Shown here one piece after another: positions 24,882-33,877 of a stretch of 64,000 nucleotides of DNA. Every line of letters begins with the position of its first letter. Position 1 is the first letter of the stretch. The translations under genes were made by a program, and so were the position numbers. Source of the stretch: Nitrospirota bacterium (lineage in GTDB: Bacteria; Nitrospirota_A; Leptospirillia; Leptospirillales; Leptospirillaceae); assembly GCA_021838585.1 (NCBI GenBank), contig JAKCDE010000003.1, positions 62,001 through 126,000 on the forward strand, written 5' to 3'. The notes under the pieces are model-generated. The model saw only the letters and a list, made by a program, of their open reading frames with translations. It was not told the origin of the DNA and ran no database searches.

Positions 24882-25913
24882 ATGGGATACCGTATATTGA
24901 CCCCCATTAAAGCGCGCCTCTCCTTTTTACTCGCGGCGATTCTTCTCATTGCCCCGGCATTTGCCCACGCCCAGTCCCCATCCCTCGAAGGCAACGGAGG
25001 TTGGATCGGGCCCAGGGGACCGCTTCCGCCCCCGGACTTGACCGGGAAGGTCGTCCTTTACGATTTTTGGGACTATACCTGCATCAACTGTATCCGGACA
25101 TTCCCCCATCTGAACGCGCTTTACGAAAAATACCGGAACCGGGGGCTCGTCATCGTGGCGATCCACGCCCCGGAATTTTCTTTTGCGGCCCAACCGAAAC
25201 GGGTCGAAAAGGCGATCCGGCTTTATGGACTTCGCTTTCCGGTTGTCATGGACAAAGATCAAAAACTCTGGAACCGGTTTCACAACCATTACTGGCCGGC
25301 GGACTATCTGTATGACAGCAACGGTCATCTCGTCTACCATGCCTTTGGGGAGGGTGGATACGACCTTCTCGAGGACCAGGTCCGCTTGGCCCTCCATCTC
25401 TCCTCCAGGAACGGCAGACCGGATGACGCCGACTTTCCTGAAACGCTGACTCCGGAGCTCTATGCCGGAACGGAACGGGGACATCTTGGCAACCCGTCCG
25501 GCTATCATCCTGAAGGATCGGCTCTTTATGCCGGAGACTCCCCCCCGCCGTCACTGATCACACTCCACGGACCCTGGCGGACGGAAGCGGACAGGATCGT
25601 TTCCCGAGTGCCTCAGTCCGGACATTCTTCCTCTCTGACCGTGATCTACCAGGGAACAGGGGTCAACGCCGTCCTGAAACGGGCCACAGGGAAAACCGCT
25701 CTGCCCGTTCTTGTGATCGTTGATGGTCGTCCGGTCCCCGAGAGATATTTCGGCAGGGACATCCGGCCGCTTTCTTCCAGACAGACGGGAATTCTTCTCA
25801 AGGAAGCGCGCATGTACTCCCTCGTCTCGGGAGAGCCCTACGGCGAACATCGCCTCGATCTCGTTTTCCCGGACCGGGGAGAGGCCCTTTATACGCTCAC
25901 ATTCAACCCCTGA
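24882..25913 (+). CDS. Exported thioredoxin-like protein (DipZ C-terminal type)
   Basis: 343 residues. A signal peptide (residues 1-30, hydrophobic core then AHAQ) sends it to the periplasm. The thioredoxin domain has C67-I-N-C70 in FWDYTCINCIRTFPHL, the variant typical of the C-terminal part of DipZ/CcdA-fusion proteins, followed by HAPEFSFAAQP. A second beta-rich domain (about 200-340) also occurs in DipZ. The membrane CcdA part is missing, so an electron donor must be encoded elsewhere. Role: disulfide reduction, perhaps for cytochrome c maturation, by inference. Confidence 0.85.
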   Translation: MGYRILTPIKARLSFLLAAILLIAPAFAHAQSPSLEGNGGWIGPRGPLPPPDLTGKVVLYDFWDYTCINCIRTFPHLNALYEKYRNRGLVIVAIHAPEFSFAAQPKRVEKAIRLYGLRFPVVMDKDQKLWNRFHNHYWPADYLYDSNGHLVYHAFGEGGYDLLEDQVRLALHLSSRNGRPDDADFPETLTPELYAGTERGHLGNPSGYHPEGSALYAGDSPPPSLITLHGPWRTEADRIVSRVPQSGHSSSLTVIYQGTGVNAVLKRATGKTALPVLVIVDGRPVPERYFGRDIRPLSSRQTGILLKEARMYSLVSGEPYGEHRLDLVFPDRGEALYTLTFNP

Positions 25914-25925
25914 GGAACACGCCCC

Positions 25926-26822
25926 ATGGCTCCCGAATCCCCCGCCTCTTCCGACAGCTATGAGGTCCTCTCTCTGCTCTGCAGCCCGGACGATTCGCCC
26001 GCCCTCGAGCACTGGATTGCCCAAACTTGCCAGATTCCCGTGCTTGTTTTGGAGGAAGATCCCTGCCGAATCTCCTTTACCCCTCCCTCTGCCACCCCTC
26101 TGGAACGACTCCTGCTGGAGGAGGCGCTTCGATCGATGGGCGCATGGAACCTTCAGACCGACTTCTACGAACGGCGTGATTGGCAGGAGCTCTGGAAGGA
26201 ACAGGGATTCAAGAGGTTCACGGTGGGGGAGACCCTGACGGTTGTCCCGGCCTGGGATCCCGATCCGGTCGAGGAACCGGCGATCCGGATCGATCCCCAG
26301 CTGGCCTTTGGCACAGGGTGGCACGAAACGACCCACTGCTGCCTCGAACGGATTCTCGAAAAAAACAAATGCCAAGGGGCCACAGAACGCGTCCTGGACT
26401 TCGGGGCCGGGACCGGCATTCTCGGAATCGCAGCGCTCCGGGTCGCCCCCGGAGCGACCCTTCTCGCCATCGACAACGATCCCTACGCCGTCGAGGCCAC
26501 GAAAGAAAACCTTCGTCTGAACCGAATGGAGGACCGAGGAAGGGTCATCGAGGGAGATGGGCAGTTATTTTCCGGATCAATGAACAATAGGGATCATTTT
26601 GACCTTGTCATAGCCAATGTCACGGGAACTGTCCTGGTCGGAATGGTCGCCATTCTCTGGGAAAGGGTGTCCCCGGGAGGATGGCTTGTCTGTTCGGGAG
26701 TGGACCAGGAGGAGGCGTCTGCCGTGGAGGACTCCCTCGGGGCCTTGGGTTCGCCCTTCAGGGTCTTTGCCGGAAATCGCTACAACACGTACTGTCTGAT
26801 GAAAGAAGAGTCTCATGGATAG
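25926..26822 (+). CDS. prmA: Ribosomal protein L11 methyltransferase
   Basis: This SAM-dependent enzyme methylates ribosomal protein L11. The family order is kept: an N-terminal substrate domain with DWQELWKEQGFKRF (about 79-92), then IDPQLAFGTGWHETTHCCL (about 119-137), the SAM loop VLDFGAGTGILGIA, DNDPYAVEATKENL and the catalytic-region DLVIANVTGTVL. 298 residues is normal. It starts 12 nt after the thioredoxin-like gene and overlaps pyrF by 8 nt. Confidence 0.93.
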   Translation: MAPESPASSDSYEVLSLLCSPDDSPALEHWIAQTCQIPVLVLEEDPCRISFTPPSATPLERLLLEEALRSMGAWNLQTDFYERRDWQELWKEQGFKRFTVGETLTVVPAWDPDPVEEPAIRIDPQLAFGTGWHETTHCCLERILEKNKCQGATERVLDFGAGTGILGIAALRVAPGATLLAIDNDPYAVEATKENLRLNRMEDRGRVIEGDGQLFSGSMNNRDHFDLVIANVTGTVLVGMVAILWERVSPGGWLVCSGVDQEEASAVEDSLGALGSPFRVFAGNRYNTYCLMKEESHG

Positions 26823-27549
26823 GGAACGGACAATCAGGGAGCGACTTTCCCTCAAAAATCCTGTCTGTTTCTCTCTCGACCTCCCCGATCAGGACAAAGG
26901 GCTGGCCCTTCTCGAAGAGATAGGCCCCCTGGTGGGAATGGTAAAGGCTGGGCCGGTCCCTTTTCTGTCTTATGGGACCCCTTTCCTAAAGACTGCAGAG
27001 CGGCTCGGGATTCCGATTTTTCTGGATCTGAAATGGCACGACATTCCGAATACCGTCCACGATACGATTCGCCATCTCCCTTCTTCCGCCATCCGGATGA
27101 TCACCATCCATGCCCTGGGGGGCCCTTCGATGATCGGGGCCGCGAAAAAGGCCTGCGAGGAGTTGGGAGACAGTCGTCCCGTCCTGGTGGCGGTCACCGC
27201 CCTGACCCATCTGACGGCTGAGGAACTCCTTCTGATCGGATTGCCGCCGCGGGAGGTGGCGGTCAGGCGGCTGGGCGCAATGGCTCTCGAATCAGGGGCG
27301 GACGGTCTCGTCATGTCTCCGAAGGAACTCCCCCTCGCCCGGTCGCTCTGGGGGAAGACCCCTTATCTGGTGACTCCCGGGATCCGGCCAAAGGAATTGT
27401 CCGTCGCCAATGACGACCAGAGCAATGCCGCCTCGCCCGGTGACGCTTTCGGAATGGGGGCCGACCTTCTGGTGGTGGGGCGGCCGATCCTCCGGGCAAA
27501 AGACCCCGCAAGGGCCCTCGGGGAAATCCTTCGGGAGCTGCAGGGATGA
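26815..27549 (+). CDS. pyrF: Orotidine-5'-phosphate decarboxylase
   Basis: This enzyme makes UMP from OMP, the last step of pyrimidine synthesis. The catalytic tetrad segment DLKWHDIPNTV is near residue 68, substrate lysine in MVKAGPVPFL near 43, and the phosphate-binding end VTPGIRP and VVGRPILRAKDP. 244 residues is the short bacterial form. The ATG overlaps the prmA stop by 8 nt. The gene converges on def. Confidence 0.95.
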   Translation: MDRERTIRERLSLKNPVCFSLDLPDQDKGLALLEEIGPLVGMVKAGPVPFLSYGTPFLKTAERLGIPIFLDLKWHDIPNTVHDTIRHLPSSAIRMITIHALGGPSMIGAAKKACEELGDSRPVLVAVTALTHLTAEELLLIGLPPREVAVRRLGAMALESGADGLVMSPKELPLARSLWGKTPYLVTPGIRPKELSVANDDQSNAASPGDAFGMGADLLVVGRPILRAKDPARALGEILRELQG

Positions 27550-27573
27550 CCTGAGAAGGGTCCGGACCGGAGG

Positions 27574-28128
27574 TCAGACCTCCTCGACGTTCTTTTCCCC
27601 CTTGATCCAATACCGGTGGAATTCACCCAGATGGGTGAGGGTGCTCATGTCCTTCATACGGTCAACAAAAAGATGACCCCGAAGATGGTCGATCTCGTGT
27701 TGCAGGACGACCGCCGGAAACTCTTCCCAGTCGAGAACGACAGTGTTTCCGTTCCGGTCGAGGGCTTCGAGTTTGACGGCCCGGGATCTCGGAACCTTTC
27801 CCCGAAGGTTGTCCAGAGAGAGGCACCCTTCCCAACCCGTCCGCAACTCCTTGGAGAGGTACTTGAAGACGGGATTGATGAGAACGAGCAAGGGAAAGGG
27901 GGGCGCTTCGGGGGTCCGGTCGTCGTCGAGGGACTCGATGACCACGACCTGCTTGGAGACATGCACCTGTGGTGCAGCAAGGCCGAGACCGTCCTCGTCG
28001 CGCATGGTTTCGATCATGTCGTCAATGAACCGTTGAAAGTCGGCCGTCTGAATTTCCTTTTTCGAGACCGGCTCCGATATTTTCCTCAGGATGGGATTGC
28101 CCATCTTCGCTATTTTAAGCAACGCCAT
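27574..28128 (-). CDS. def: Peptide deformylase
   Basis: This metalloenzyme removes the N-formyl group from new proteins. Three motifs are intact: GLGLAAPQV (47-55), EGCLS with metal Cys 102, and QHEIDHLRG with His 144, Glu 145 and His 148. 184 residues is normal. Its ATG overlaps the stop of cobO by one base (TAATG), so a housekeeping enzyme is translationally coupled to the cobalamin operon. Confidence 0.95.
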   Translation of the reverse strand: MALLKIAKMGNPILRKISEPVSKKEIQTADFQRFIDDMIETMRDEDGLGLAAPQVHVSKQVVVIESLDDDRTPEAPPFPLLVLINPVFKYLSKELRTGWEGCLSLDNLRGKVPRSRAVKLEALDRNGNTVVLDWEEFPAVVLQHEIDHLRGHLFVDRMKDMSTLTHLGEFHRYWIKGEKNVEEV

Positions 28129-28670
28129 TAAAAATCGACCCCTTTCTGCGCCATGATCCCCTTTTCGAAGGGGTGTTTGACCATTCTCATCTCCGTCACA
28201 AGGTCGGCCCTTTCGATGAGGGCCTCGGGGGCATTCCGCCCTGTCAGGACCACATGCTGGCCCCGGGGCCTCTCCTCCAGAAAGGACAAAACCTGTTCCA
28301 CATCGATATAATTGTATCGAAGAGCGATATTTATTTCATCGAAGACCACAATGCCGTAGCCTCCCGAAAGAGCCTCCGTCCGGGCATAGGCGAACGCCTG
28401 TTGGGCGACCAGGCGATCCCGGGCCGCGTCCTTCGTCTCCCAGGTGAACCCTTCCCCCATGGGGACGATCGTGATTCTCCCGTCGAACTCCAGGGCGGCC
28501 TCCCTCTCCCCGGAATGCATGCGTCCCTTCATGAACTGGACCATCAGGGAGGGAATCCGGTAGCCCGCGGCCCGGAAGAGCATTCCGAGGGCGGCTGTCG
28601 TCTTTCCTTTCCCGTCTCCGGTGTAGACGATGACAAGACCTTGAGCGTCCGGCTCCTTCTCAGCGCTCAT
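28128..28670 (-). CDS. cobO: Corrinoid adenosyltransferase (CobO/BtuR type)
   Basis: This enzyme transfers adenosyl from ATP to the cobalt of corrinoids. The P-loop variant YTGDGKGKTTAALG is near residues 16-29, the VVFDEINIA block near 109 and the VVLTGRNAP block near 140. 180 residues is typical of the CobA/CobO family. The N-terminus overlaps cobJ by 4 nt (ATGA) and the C-terminus overlaps def by 1 nt. Confidence 0.93.
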   Translation of the reverse strand: MSAEKEPDAQGLVIVYTGDGKGKTTAALGMLFRAAGYRIPSLMVQFMKGRMHSGEREAALEFDGRITIVPMGEGFTWETKDAARDRLVAQQAFAYARTEALSGGYGIVVFDEINIALRYNYIDVEQVLSFLEERPRGQHVVLTGRNAPEALIERADLVTEMRMVKHPFEKGIMAQKGVDF

Positions 28671-29491
28671 GCTTCGGCTTTCCGCAGACGCGACCCGGTT
28701 TCGAGATCGTATTTGTTCCGGTAACCACGAGGGGTGACCATTCTTCCGGAGACCAGACGGGTCTGGGAGTTTCCGACCAGGATTGTGGTCAACATCCCGA
28801 TAGGATGGGTCAGCATTTTCTCGATGGTCGAAATCACGACCGTCTCACCCTCCCTCATGGCGCTTTTCACGATCCCCACAGGCGTCTCCGGAGCGCGATG
28901 GGCGAGCAGAATCTCACGGGCCTCCTCGACCTGACGGACCCTCTTCGAGGAGCGAGGATTGTAGAGGGCCACGACAAAATCCGCGGCGGCCGCCGCTTCG
29001 AGGCGCCTTCGGATCATCTCCCAGGGGGTCAGGAGATCGGAAAGGCTGATCGAAGCGAAGTCGTGCATGAGCGGAGCCCCCAGAAGAGAGGCGCAGGCCG
29101 ACAGGGCGGTAATTCCCGGAATCACCTCGACGGCGATTTCAGTCCCGGTCCATCCTTTCTGCTCGAGAACTTCGTAGGCGAGTCCGGCCATCCCGTAAAT
29201 TCCCACGTCTCCGCTGCTCACGAGAGTGACCTTCCGGCCTGAGTACGCGAGCTCCACCGCCTGGGTCGCGCGGTCGATTTCTTCGGTCATCCCCGTTTCG
29301 ATCACGGTCTTCTGACCGATGAGATGCCGGACGAGATCGATATAGGTACGGTATCCGATAATGATATCGGCTTCCTCGATCGCCCGTCGGGCGATCGGCG
29401 TCAAATGGTCCTCCGATCCTGGCCCGAATCCCACCAGGGTCAAGGCCCCCCCCATCGCTTCCCGGGAAGGGGTGATATAGCTTTTTGTCAT
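28667..29491 (-). CDS. cobJ: Precorrin-3B C17-methyltransferase (CobJ/CbiH)
   Basis: This tetrapyrrole methylase contracts the ring while methylating C17. Family marks are VGFGPGSEDHLTPIA (about 20-34), YRTYIDLVR, VSSGDVGIYGMAG (about 91-103), VIPGITALSACASLLGAPLMHDF and VALYNPRSSKR. 274 residues fits the single-domain form. Because cbiD and cbiG are neighbours, the cobalt-early route is likely and the substrate would be cobalt-precorrin-3 (CbiH). It lies 12 nt after cbiG. Confidence 0.9.
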   Translation of the reverse strand: MTKSYITPSREAMGGALTLVGFGPGSEDHLTPIARRAIEEADIIIGYRTYIDLVRHLIGQKTVIETGMTEEIDRATQAVELAYSGRKVTLVSSGDVGIYGMAGLAYEVLEQKGWTGTEIAVEVIPGITALSACASLLGAPLMHDFASISLSDLLTPWEMIRRRLEAAAAADFVVALYNPRSSKRVRQVEEAREILLAHRAPETPVGIVKSAMREGETVVISTIEKMLTHPIGMLTTILVGNSQTRLVSGRMVTPRGYRNKYDLETGSRLRKAEA

Positions 29492-29503
29492 TGAGTCCTC
29501 ATC

Positions 29504-30646
29504 TCACGGATTGGAGGTTGCTGAATCAGGCACCCATCGGGCCAGCGCCAGTGTCACATTGCCGGATTTCTTCTTTTCGACCTCGAGAACCGCATGTCCC
29601 TTCCAGGGGGGCGGGGACTGGATCAGGGCGAGGATGGCGGCCGGCTCCGCCACGGCAGGCGTTCCGACAAACTTTTGGACGACCCCCGACGGATTGGGGA
29701 CATCCACCGCTCCCAGTGCATCGCGGGAAAAAAAGAAGAGGGGCCTCGAAAAGCGGGAGGCGGTATCCAGGATCCCCCCTTCGTCGGCCTTCAGGTCGAT
29801 CGATCCGAAAACCTGGATGGACTTGGGATGGATGCGGTGGATCTGGAGAAGATCGTTCAGGGCCGCAACGATTTCATCGGCAGAGGTTCCCCTATTGCAG
29901 CCGATTCCAACGCCATAAACCCGGGGAATGAGCGACATTCCCTCGACACCGGCCGGAAGGGATCGATCGGAAATCAGGCGGGATATCACGACAGCAGCCC
30001 GAACGGACGGAAAGGGGTCGGGAAAGATGTCGGATTTCTGGATGTTCGGCTTGAGGGGTCCCGAAAGGGAGGGAATCGGGATCCCCTCCTGATTGAGAAA
30101 CAGGACGGGATCTCCGTCGACGATGGCCGAACTCACCCGCTTGAGCTGGTCGATGGGGTCGAGTTCGGCTCCAATTTCCTGAGAAATCAAATCCGGAGCC
30201 ACATTCTGGGTCACATCGGTCCCGGTCGTGACGACGGGAATTGCCCCCGTCGTCCGAGCCACATCCTGCGCCAGGCGATTGGCCCCTCCAAGGTGGCCTG
30301 ATAGAACGCTGATGATGAATTTCCCCTGGACGTCTCCGACAAGGACGGCCGGATCGCGGGTCTTGTCAGCGATGAGCGGTCCGATCGAGCGGACGACGAT
30401 TCCCAGGGCCATGATGAAGACAAGACCATCGTAGCGGGCAAAGAGGTCCGGAAGAAGGTTCTTGAGGACCCCATCAAAGGGGTGGGCCGCCTGTCTCAGG
30501 TCTTCGGGAATGTTCGGGACATATCGGTCCGAGACAAAGAGATCCGCTCCGCATTCTTTGGCGATTTTCGCCGCCACCACCAGTCCCGGGCGTGTGATCG
30601 TCACGACGGCCAGTTTTTTTTCTGGCGGAGGCAGGGTTCCGTTCAT
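29504..30646 (-). CDS. cbiG: Cobalt-precorrin-5A hydrolase CbiG
   Basis: This enzyme opens the delta-lactone of cobalt-precorrin-5A and expels the two-carbon fragment as acetaldehyde, a step specific to the anaerobic pathway. N-terminal domain: VFIMALGIVVRSIGPLIADK and VLSGHLGGANRLAQ (about 75-130). C-terminal domain: YGVGIGCNRGTSADEI (about 260). 380 residues is normal. I chose the ATG at 30646 because it overlaps the cbiT stop as ATGA; the frame stays open about 80 codons further upstream, but that part lies over cbiT. Confidence 0.92.
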   Translation of the reverse strand: MNGTLPPPEKKLAVVTITRPGLVVAAKIAKECGADLFVSDRYVPNIPEDLRQAAHPFDGVLKNLLPDLFARYDGLVFIMALGIVVRSIGPLIADKTRDPAVLVGDVQGKFIISVLSGHLGGANRLAQDVARTTGAIPVVTTGTDVTQNVAPDLISQEIGAELDPIDQLKRVSSAIVDGDPVLFLNQEGIPIPSLSGPLKPNIQKSDIFPDPFPSVRAAVVISRLISDRSLPAGVEGMSLIPRVYGVGIGCNRGTSADEIVAALNDLLQIHRIHPKSIQVFGSIDLKADEGGILDTASRFSRPLFFFSRDALGAVDVPNPSGVVQKFVGTPAVAEPAAILALIQSPPPWKGHAVLEVEKKKSGNVTLALARWVPDSATSNP

Positions 30647-31266
30647 GCCCGACCCTCCTCTTCCGACGTTTTTTTCTCCTCTTTCGCGAAAAGGGAGACG
30701 ATCCAGACCGGGTTCAACGCCTCGATGCGGTGCAGACCCACGATCGGCTGCCCCCGTCCGACCTGGACATGAAGAATGTCCGGCTCGATGCGGCGGGACT
30801 TTGCCCATGACAGCACCTCGGCCAGGTTCTCGACCGTGGCAAGATTGCATACGATTCCCGGGTGAGTCTCCTCCCCCCAGCAAAAATCCAGGAGATCCGC
30901 CATTTTTCCACCGGAGCCCCCCACAAAGACTCGGTGGGGTTTGGGAAGTTTCCGAAGGGCCTCGGGGGCTTTTCCAAAGACCGGATTCATGCGCCGGGTG
31001 AGATCGAAATTCCGGATATTCTCCTCAAGACAGCCGTAGTCTTCCTCGTCCTTTTCGATGGCCCACACGGAAAGATCTGGCACCAGGCGGGCCGCCTCTA
31101 TTCCGACGGACCCTGAACCGGCTCCGACGTCCCATAGGGTCTGACCGGGGCCTAGATCCAGTTTTGCGAGGGAGAGAACACGGATTTCTGTTTTTGTGAT
31201 CAATCCCTTTCGGGGAACTGTGAATCGGAATGCCTCCTCGGGCAGTCCAAAAAGCCGGTCGGTCAT
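30643..31266 (-). CDS. cbiT: Precorrin-6Y/8W C15-methyltransferase and decarboxylase CbiT
   Basis: This SAM-dependent Rossmann-fold enzyme methylates C15 and decarboxylates the C12 acetate. Motifs: GLPEEAFRFTVPRKGLITK... at the N-terminus, SAM loop WDVGAGSGSVGIEAA (about 45-59), FVGGSGGKMADLL near 115, and NLATVENLAEVL. 207 residues is typical of free-standing CbiT. It is split from cbiE here, whereas CobL in aerobic organisms fuses the two. ATGA overlaps at both ends. Confidence 0.92.
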   Translation of the reverse strand: MTDRLFGLPEEAFRFTVPRKGLITKTEIRVLSLAKLDLGPGQTLWDVGAGSGSVGIEAARLVPDLSVWAIEKDEEDYGCLEENIRNFDLTRRMNPVFGKAPEALRKLPKPHRVFVGGSGGKMADLLDFCWGEETHPGIVCNLATVENLAEVLSWAKSRRIEPDILHVQVGRGQPIVGLHRIEALNPVWIVSLFAKEEKKTSEEEGRA

Positions 31267-31940
31267 TTGACGGGGTCCTTATCCTTATTTTTTGGTTGAA
31301 CGGTCATAACCACCATATTCAAAGTCAAAAAATCCCTGGACCTCACCTCTTCGAGGTCCGGTGACCGAAAGAAGGTCACCTTCTGACCGGGCAGGCCGAT
31401 TTCTTCGAGAACAGTCATCTCCACGATCTGGAAGCCCTGGCGATCGGCCATTTCTATAAGATTGGCCGGGCCACTGGACCCGCCTGTATAGAAAATCCAT
31501 CGTCCGGTAGAAAGAAGAGGGTCTTCCTTTTTTCCGTGAATGCTCCCGACCCGCACATCCTCCCAGGGCTCTCCCAGGAGCGAAAAAGCCCGCTGAACAA
31601 GCGTGGTGGCCGGATAATACGCGATATACCCGCGGTCGATCCCCCGGGAAAGAGATCCCCCGATTCCATGGTAGAGCGGGTCGCCCGATCCGAGAACGAC
31701 TGCGATCTTCCCTTCGGGTTTTTTTATGAATTCGGTCAGCGTTGAGACGACTTCCCTAATGTTGGTCGTGATGGGAAGAATGCGGGCCCCAGCCGGGAGA
31801 CGGACGGAGAGTGCCTCGATGTGCCGCCTCCCCCCGCATAGAATGGCGCACCGGGAAAGGAGGCCGGCCAAAGGGGGCAGTTCCGGTTGGGGTCCCTCCG
31901 GCTCCACCCCGACCACGTGCACCAGTTTTTCTTCATTCAT
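31263..31940 (-). CDS. cbiE: Precorrin-6Y C5-methyltransferase CbiE
   Basis: This tetrapyrrole methylase (about 225 residues) methylates C5. Motifs: VHVVGVEPEGPQPELPPLAG at the start (sugar-less GxGP-like loop altered to GVEPEG), VLGSGDPLYHGIGGSL and YYPATTLVQRAFSLLGEPW. The ATG at 31940 has GGAG 6 nt upstream and gives the expected family N-terminus; the open frame runs 40 codons further over cbiD. The unusual GVEPEG in place of the GxGPG loop is worth noting, but the rest is convincing. Confidence 0.85.
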   Translation of the reverse strand: MNEEKLVHVVGVEPEGPQPELPPLAGLLSRCAILCGGRRHIEALSVRLPAGARILPITTNIREVVSTLTEFIKKPEGKIAVVLGSGDPLYHGIGGSLSRGIDRGYIAYYPATTLVQRAFSLLGEPWEDVRVGSIHGKKEDPLLSTGRWIFYTGGSSGPANLIEMADRQGFQIVEMTVLEEIGLPGQKVTFFRSPDLEEVRSRDFLTLNMVVMTVQPKNKDKDPVK

Positions 31941-33057
31941 CGCCGGCTCCCGCACGACCCACCAGCTCTCCCCGAAAGTTGGAGAGGAGGATTTCCATCT
32001 CCGGTGGGTGGGGCGCGATCCGTCGCAGATGATGGAGAATCTTTCGACACAGAAGCTCAAAGAATTTCAGGTTCCCGGCCCCCTCGAGGATTTCTCCCAC
32101 ATGGCGGGCGGTATTCGCCTTCAGGATCTCCTGGCAGATTTCGTCGGAAGCCCCGGTTTCCCGGGCAAGCTCGACGAGGAAGGCGAGATCGACCTGGGAT
32201 CCGGCCGCATGGGTCTGCGTGACCCCTTTGGCGAGCTTCGAGAATTTGCCGAGGAATCCCGCCATGACGACCCGCCTGATCCCCGATTTTGCCGCCTGGC
32301 GAATGGAAAACCCCGTGAAGTCTCCGATTTGGATGAAGGCTTCAGGAGACAACTCGGGATAGAGACGCATTGCAAAGGCTTCGCTCTGCCCTCCTGTGGT
32401 CATGACGACTGTGTCGAGATTCCGGGCCTTCGCCACATCGATGGCTTGGGCGATGCTGGCCCGATAGGCCGCGGTACTGAAGGGTACGACGATTCCCTTC
32501 GTCCCGAGAATGGAAAGCCCTCCCACAATCCCGAGGCGCGCGTTCAATGTCTTTTCCGCCCGGGCCACCCCGTCCGGGATGGAAATCGTGATTTCGACTC
32601 CGGGATTCTTCACGGCCATGCGGGAGACGATCCTCTCCTTCGAAGCCATGAATTCTTCCGCCATGACCCTTCGGGGTACGGGATTGATGGCCGGTTCTCC
32701 GACCGGGATGGCCAGGCCGGGTTTCGTGATGGTTCCGACTCCCGTTCCTGCAATATATTTAACCCGACCGTCATTGGTCAGACAGACTTCCGTCACGATT
32801 TCCGCCCCATGGGTACAGTCCGGATCATCCCCCCCATCCTTGATGATGGAGGCCGATGCCCAGGGACGCCCCGACCGGGTACCGGACTCATGAGTCTGGA
32901 GGACGAATTCGGCACTTCGGCCATTCGGAAGACGGATTTTGACTTTTTCAGTCCATTCTCCGGTCACAAGCGCGTCAAGACAGGCTCTTACACCCGCCTG
33001 GGCACAGGCTCCCGTTGTAAAACCTGTCCTCACAAGCTCCACCCCCTGAAACCGCAA
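31933..33057 (-). CDS. cbiD: Cobalt-precorrin-5B C1-methyltransferase CbiD
   Basis: This enzyme methylates C1 in the anaerobic pathway. The signature RTGFTTGACAQAGVRA is at residues 10-25, then IIKDGGDDPDCTHGAEI (about 71-87), GTGVGTITKPGLAIPVGEPAINP (about 103-125) and GIVVPFSTAAYRASI. 374 residues is typical. The start is TTG at 33057 or GTG at 33033; the latter has a GGGGG stretch 8 nt upstream but leaves only one residue before the signature. It is first in the operon that runs to def. Confidence 0.93.
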   Translation of the reverse strand: MRFQGVELVRTGFTTGACAQAGVRACLDALVTGEWTEKVKIRLPNGRSAEFVLQTHESGTRSGRPWASASIIKDGGDDPDCTHGAEIVTEVCLTNDGRVKYIAGTGVGTITKPGLAIPVGEPAINPVPRRVMAEEFMASKERIVSRMAVKNPGVEITISIPDGVARAEKTLNARLGIVGGLSILGTKGIVVPFSTAAYRASIAQAIDVAKARNLDTVVMTTGGQSEAFAMRLYPELSPEAFIQIGDFTGFSIRQAAKSGIRRVVMAGFLGKFSKLAKGVTQTHAAGSQVDLAFLVELARETGASDEICQEILKANTARHVGEILEGAGNLKFFELLCRKILHHLRRIAPHPPEMEILLSNFRGELVGRAGAGDE

Positions 33058-33137
33058 ACTTTTTTGGCATATTCCTGTAGTCTAACCTGTGTCCTCCCAG
33101 ATCTTCAATCCGAATAGACCTTTGGTCTCAACAGCCA

Positions 33138-33167
33138 TTGATTACTCGGTCTACCCTTTGCTACACT
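33138..33167 (+). promoter_or_regulatory. Promoter of rplI
   Basis: TTGATT (33138-33143) and TACACT (33162-33167) are 18 nt apart, and the -10 is extended by TGC. Start expected near 33174, 27 nt before the rplI ATG, with GGAG just before it. Confidence 0.6.
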
Positions 33168-33200
33168 GTTACGGTTTAACTCTTAAAAAGCGGAGATATC

Positions 33201-33653
33201 ATGGGAAAGACGAATGTCATTTTAAAACAGAAAATCGAGAACCTCGGGAACCCTGGCGATCTTGTCTCCGTCTCTTCCGGTTATGCCAGAAACTTTCTCC
33301 TTCCCAAGAATCTTTGCGTTCTTGCTGGCAAAGAAGAATTGGCGGCTCTTGAGGTCCGGAAGGAACAGATACGGAAAAAAGCGCAGAAGGAACACGAACA
33401 CCTTTCGACTCTTTCCCGGACCCTTTCTGAACTTGTTTTGAATGTTCCCGTCAAAACCGGCGACAACGGGAGACTTTTCGGTTCGGTGACCACGATGCAT
33501 CTGTCCGAGTTGCTCGCAAAGAAAGACATCAACATCGACAAAAAGCAGCTGCACATCGAATCTCCCATTCGCGAGCTTGGAGAATATTCGGTTTCTGTCT
33601 CCCTCGGCCACTCAATTCACACCTCCCTGAAGATCGAGGTCGTTTCCGAGTAG
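33201..33653 (+). CDS. rplI: 50S ribosomal protein L9
   Basis: This two-domain rRNA-binding protein joined by a long helix has 150 residues. The N-terminal domain has VILKQKIENLGNPGDLVSVSSGYARNFLLPKN; the middle helix runs through EELAALEVRKEQIRKKAQKE; the C-terminal domain has GRLFGSVTTMHLSELL. It is usually linked to rpsR/rpsF but here stands alone ahead of rpmH. A GGAG lies 5 nt before the ATG. Confidence 0.96.
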   Translation: MGKTNVILKQKIENLGNPGDLVSVSSGYARNFLLPKNLCVLAGKEELAALEVRKEQIRKKAQKEHEHLSTLSRTLSELVLNVPVKTGDNGRLFGSVTTMHLSELLAKKDINIDKKQLHIESPIRELGEYSVSVSLGHSIHTSLKIEVVSE

Positions 33654-33729
33654 GTCGTTATAACCCAAGAGGTCCCATTTCGGAGAGGTTCTTAATGCGC
33701 CTCTCCTCTTACCAGTCCGAGGAGAATCT

Positions 33730-33864
33730 ATGTCACTGACTTTCAACCCCAGCAATCTGCGCCGGACAAGGACACATGGCTTTCGCAAGCGGATGGCCAC
33801 GACAGCCGGCAAAAAAGTGATCAAAAAGAGACGGGCCAAAGGTCGTTATCGTCTGACAGTTTGA
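33730..33864 (+). CDS. rpmH: 50S ribosomal protein L34
   Basis: A 44-residue basic protein, [20 protein letters not shown] onward, ending YRLTV. Almost every position follows the family pattern (NLRRxRxHGFRxRMxTxxGRxVLxxRRxKGRxxL). The GAGGAG site lies 5-6 nt before the ATG. The upstream gap has GAGAGG/CCTCTC (hairpin) and no other gene. It is the first gene of the conserved rpmH-rnpA-yidD-yidC string that marks the origin neighbourhood in many bacteria. Confidence 0.95.
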   Translation: MSLTFNPSNLRRTRTHGFRKRMATTAGKKVIKKRRAKGRYRLTV

Positions 33865-33877
33865 CAAGGCCTCCCAA

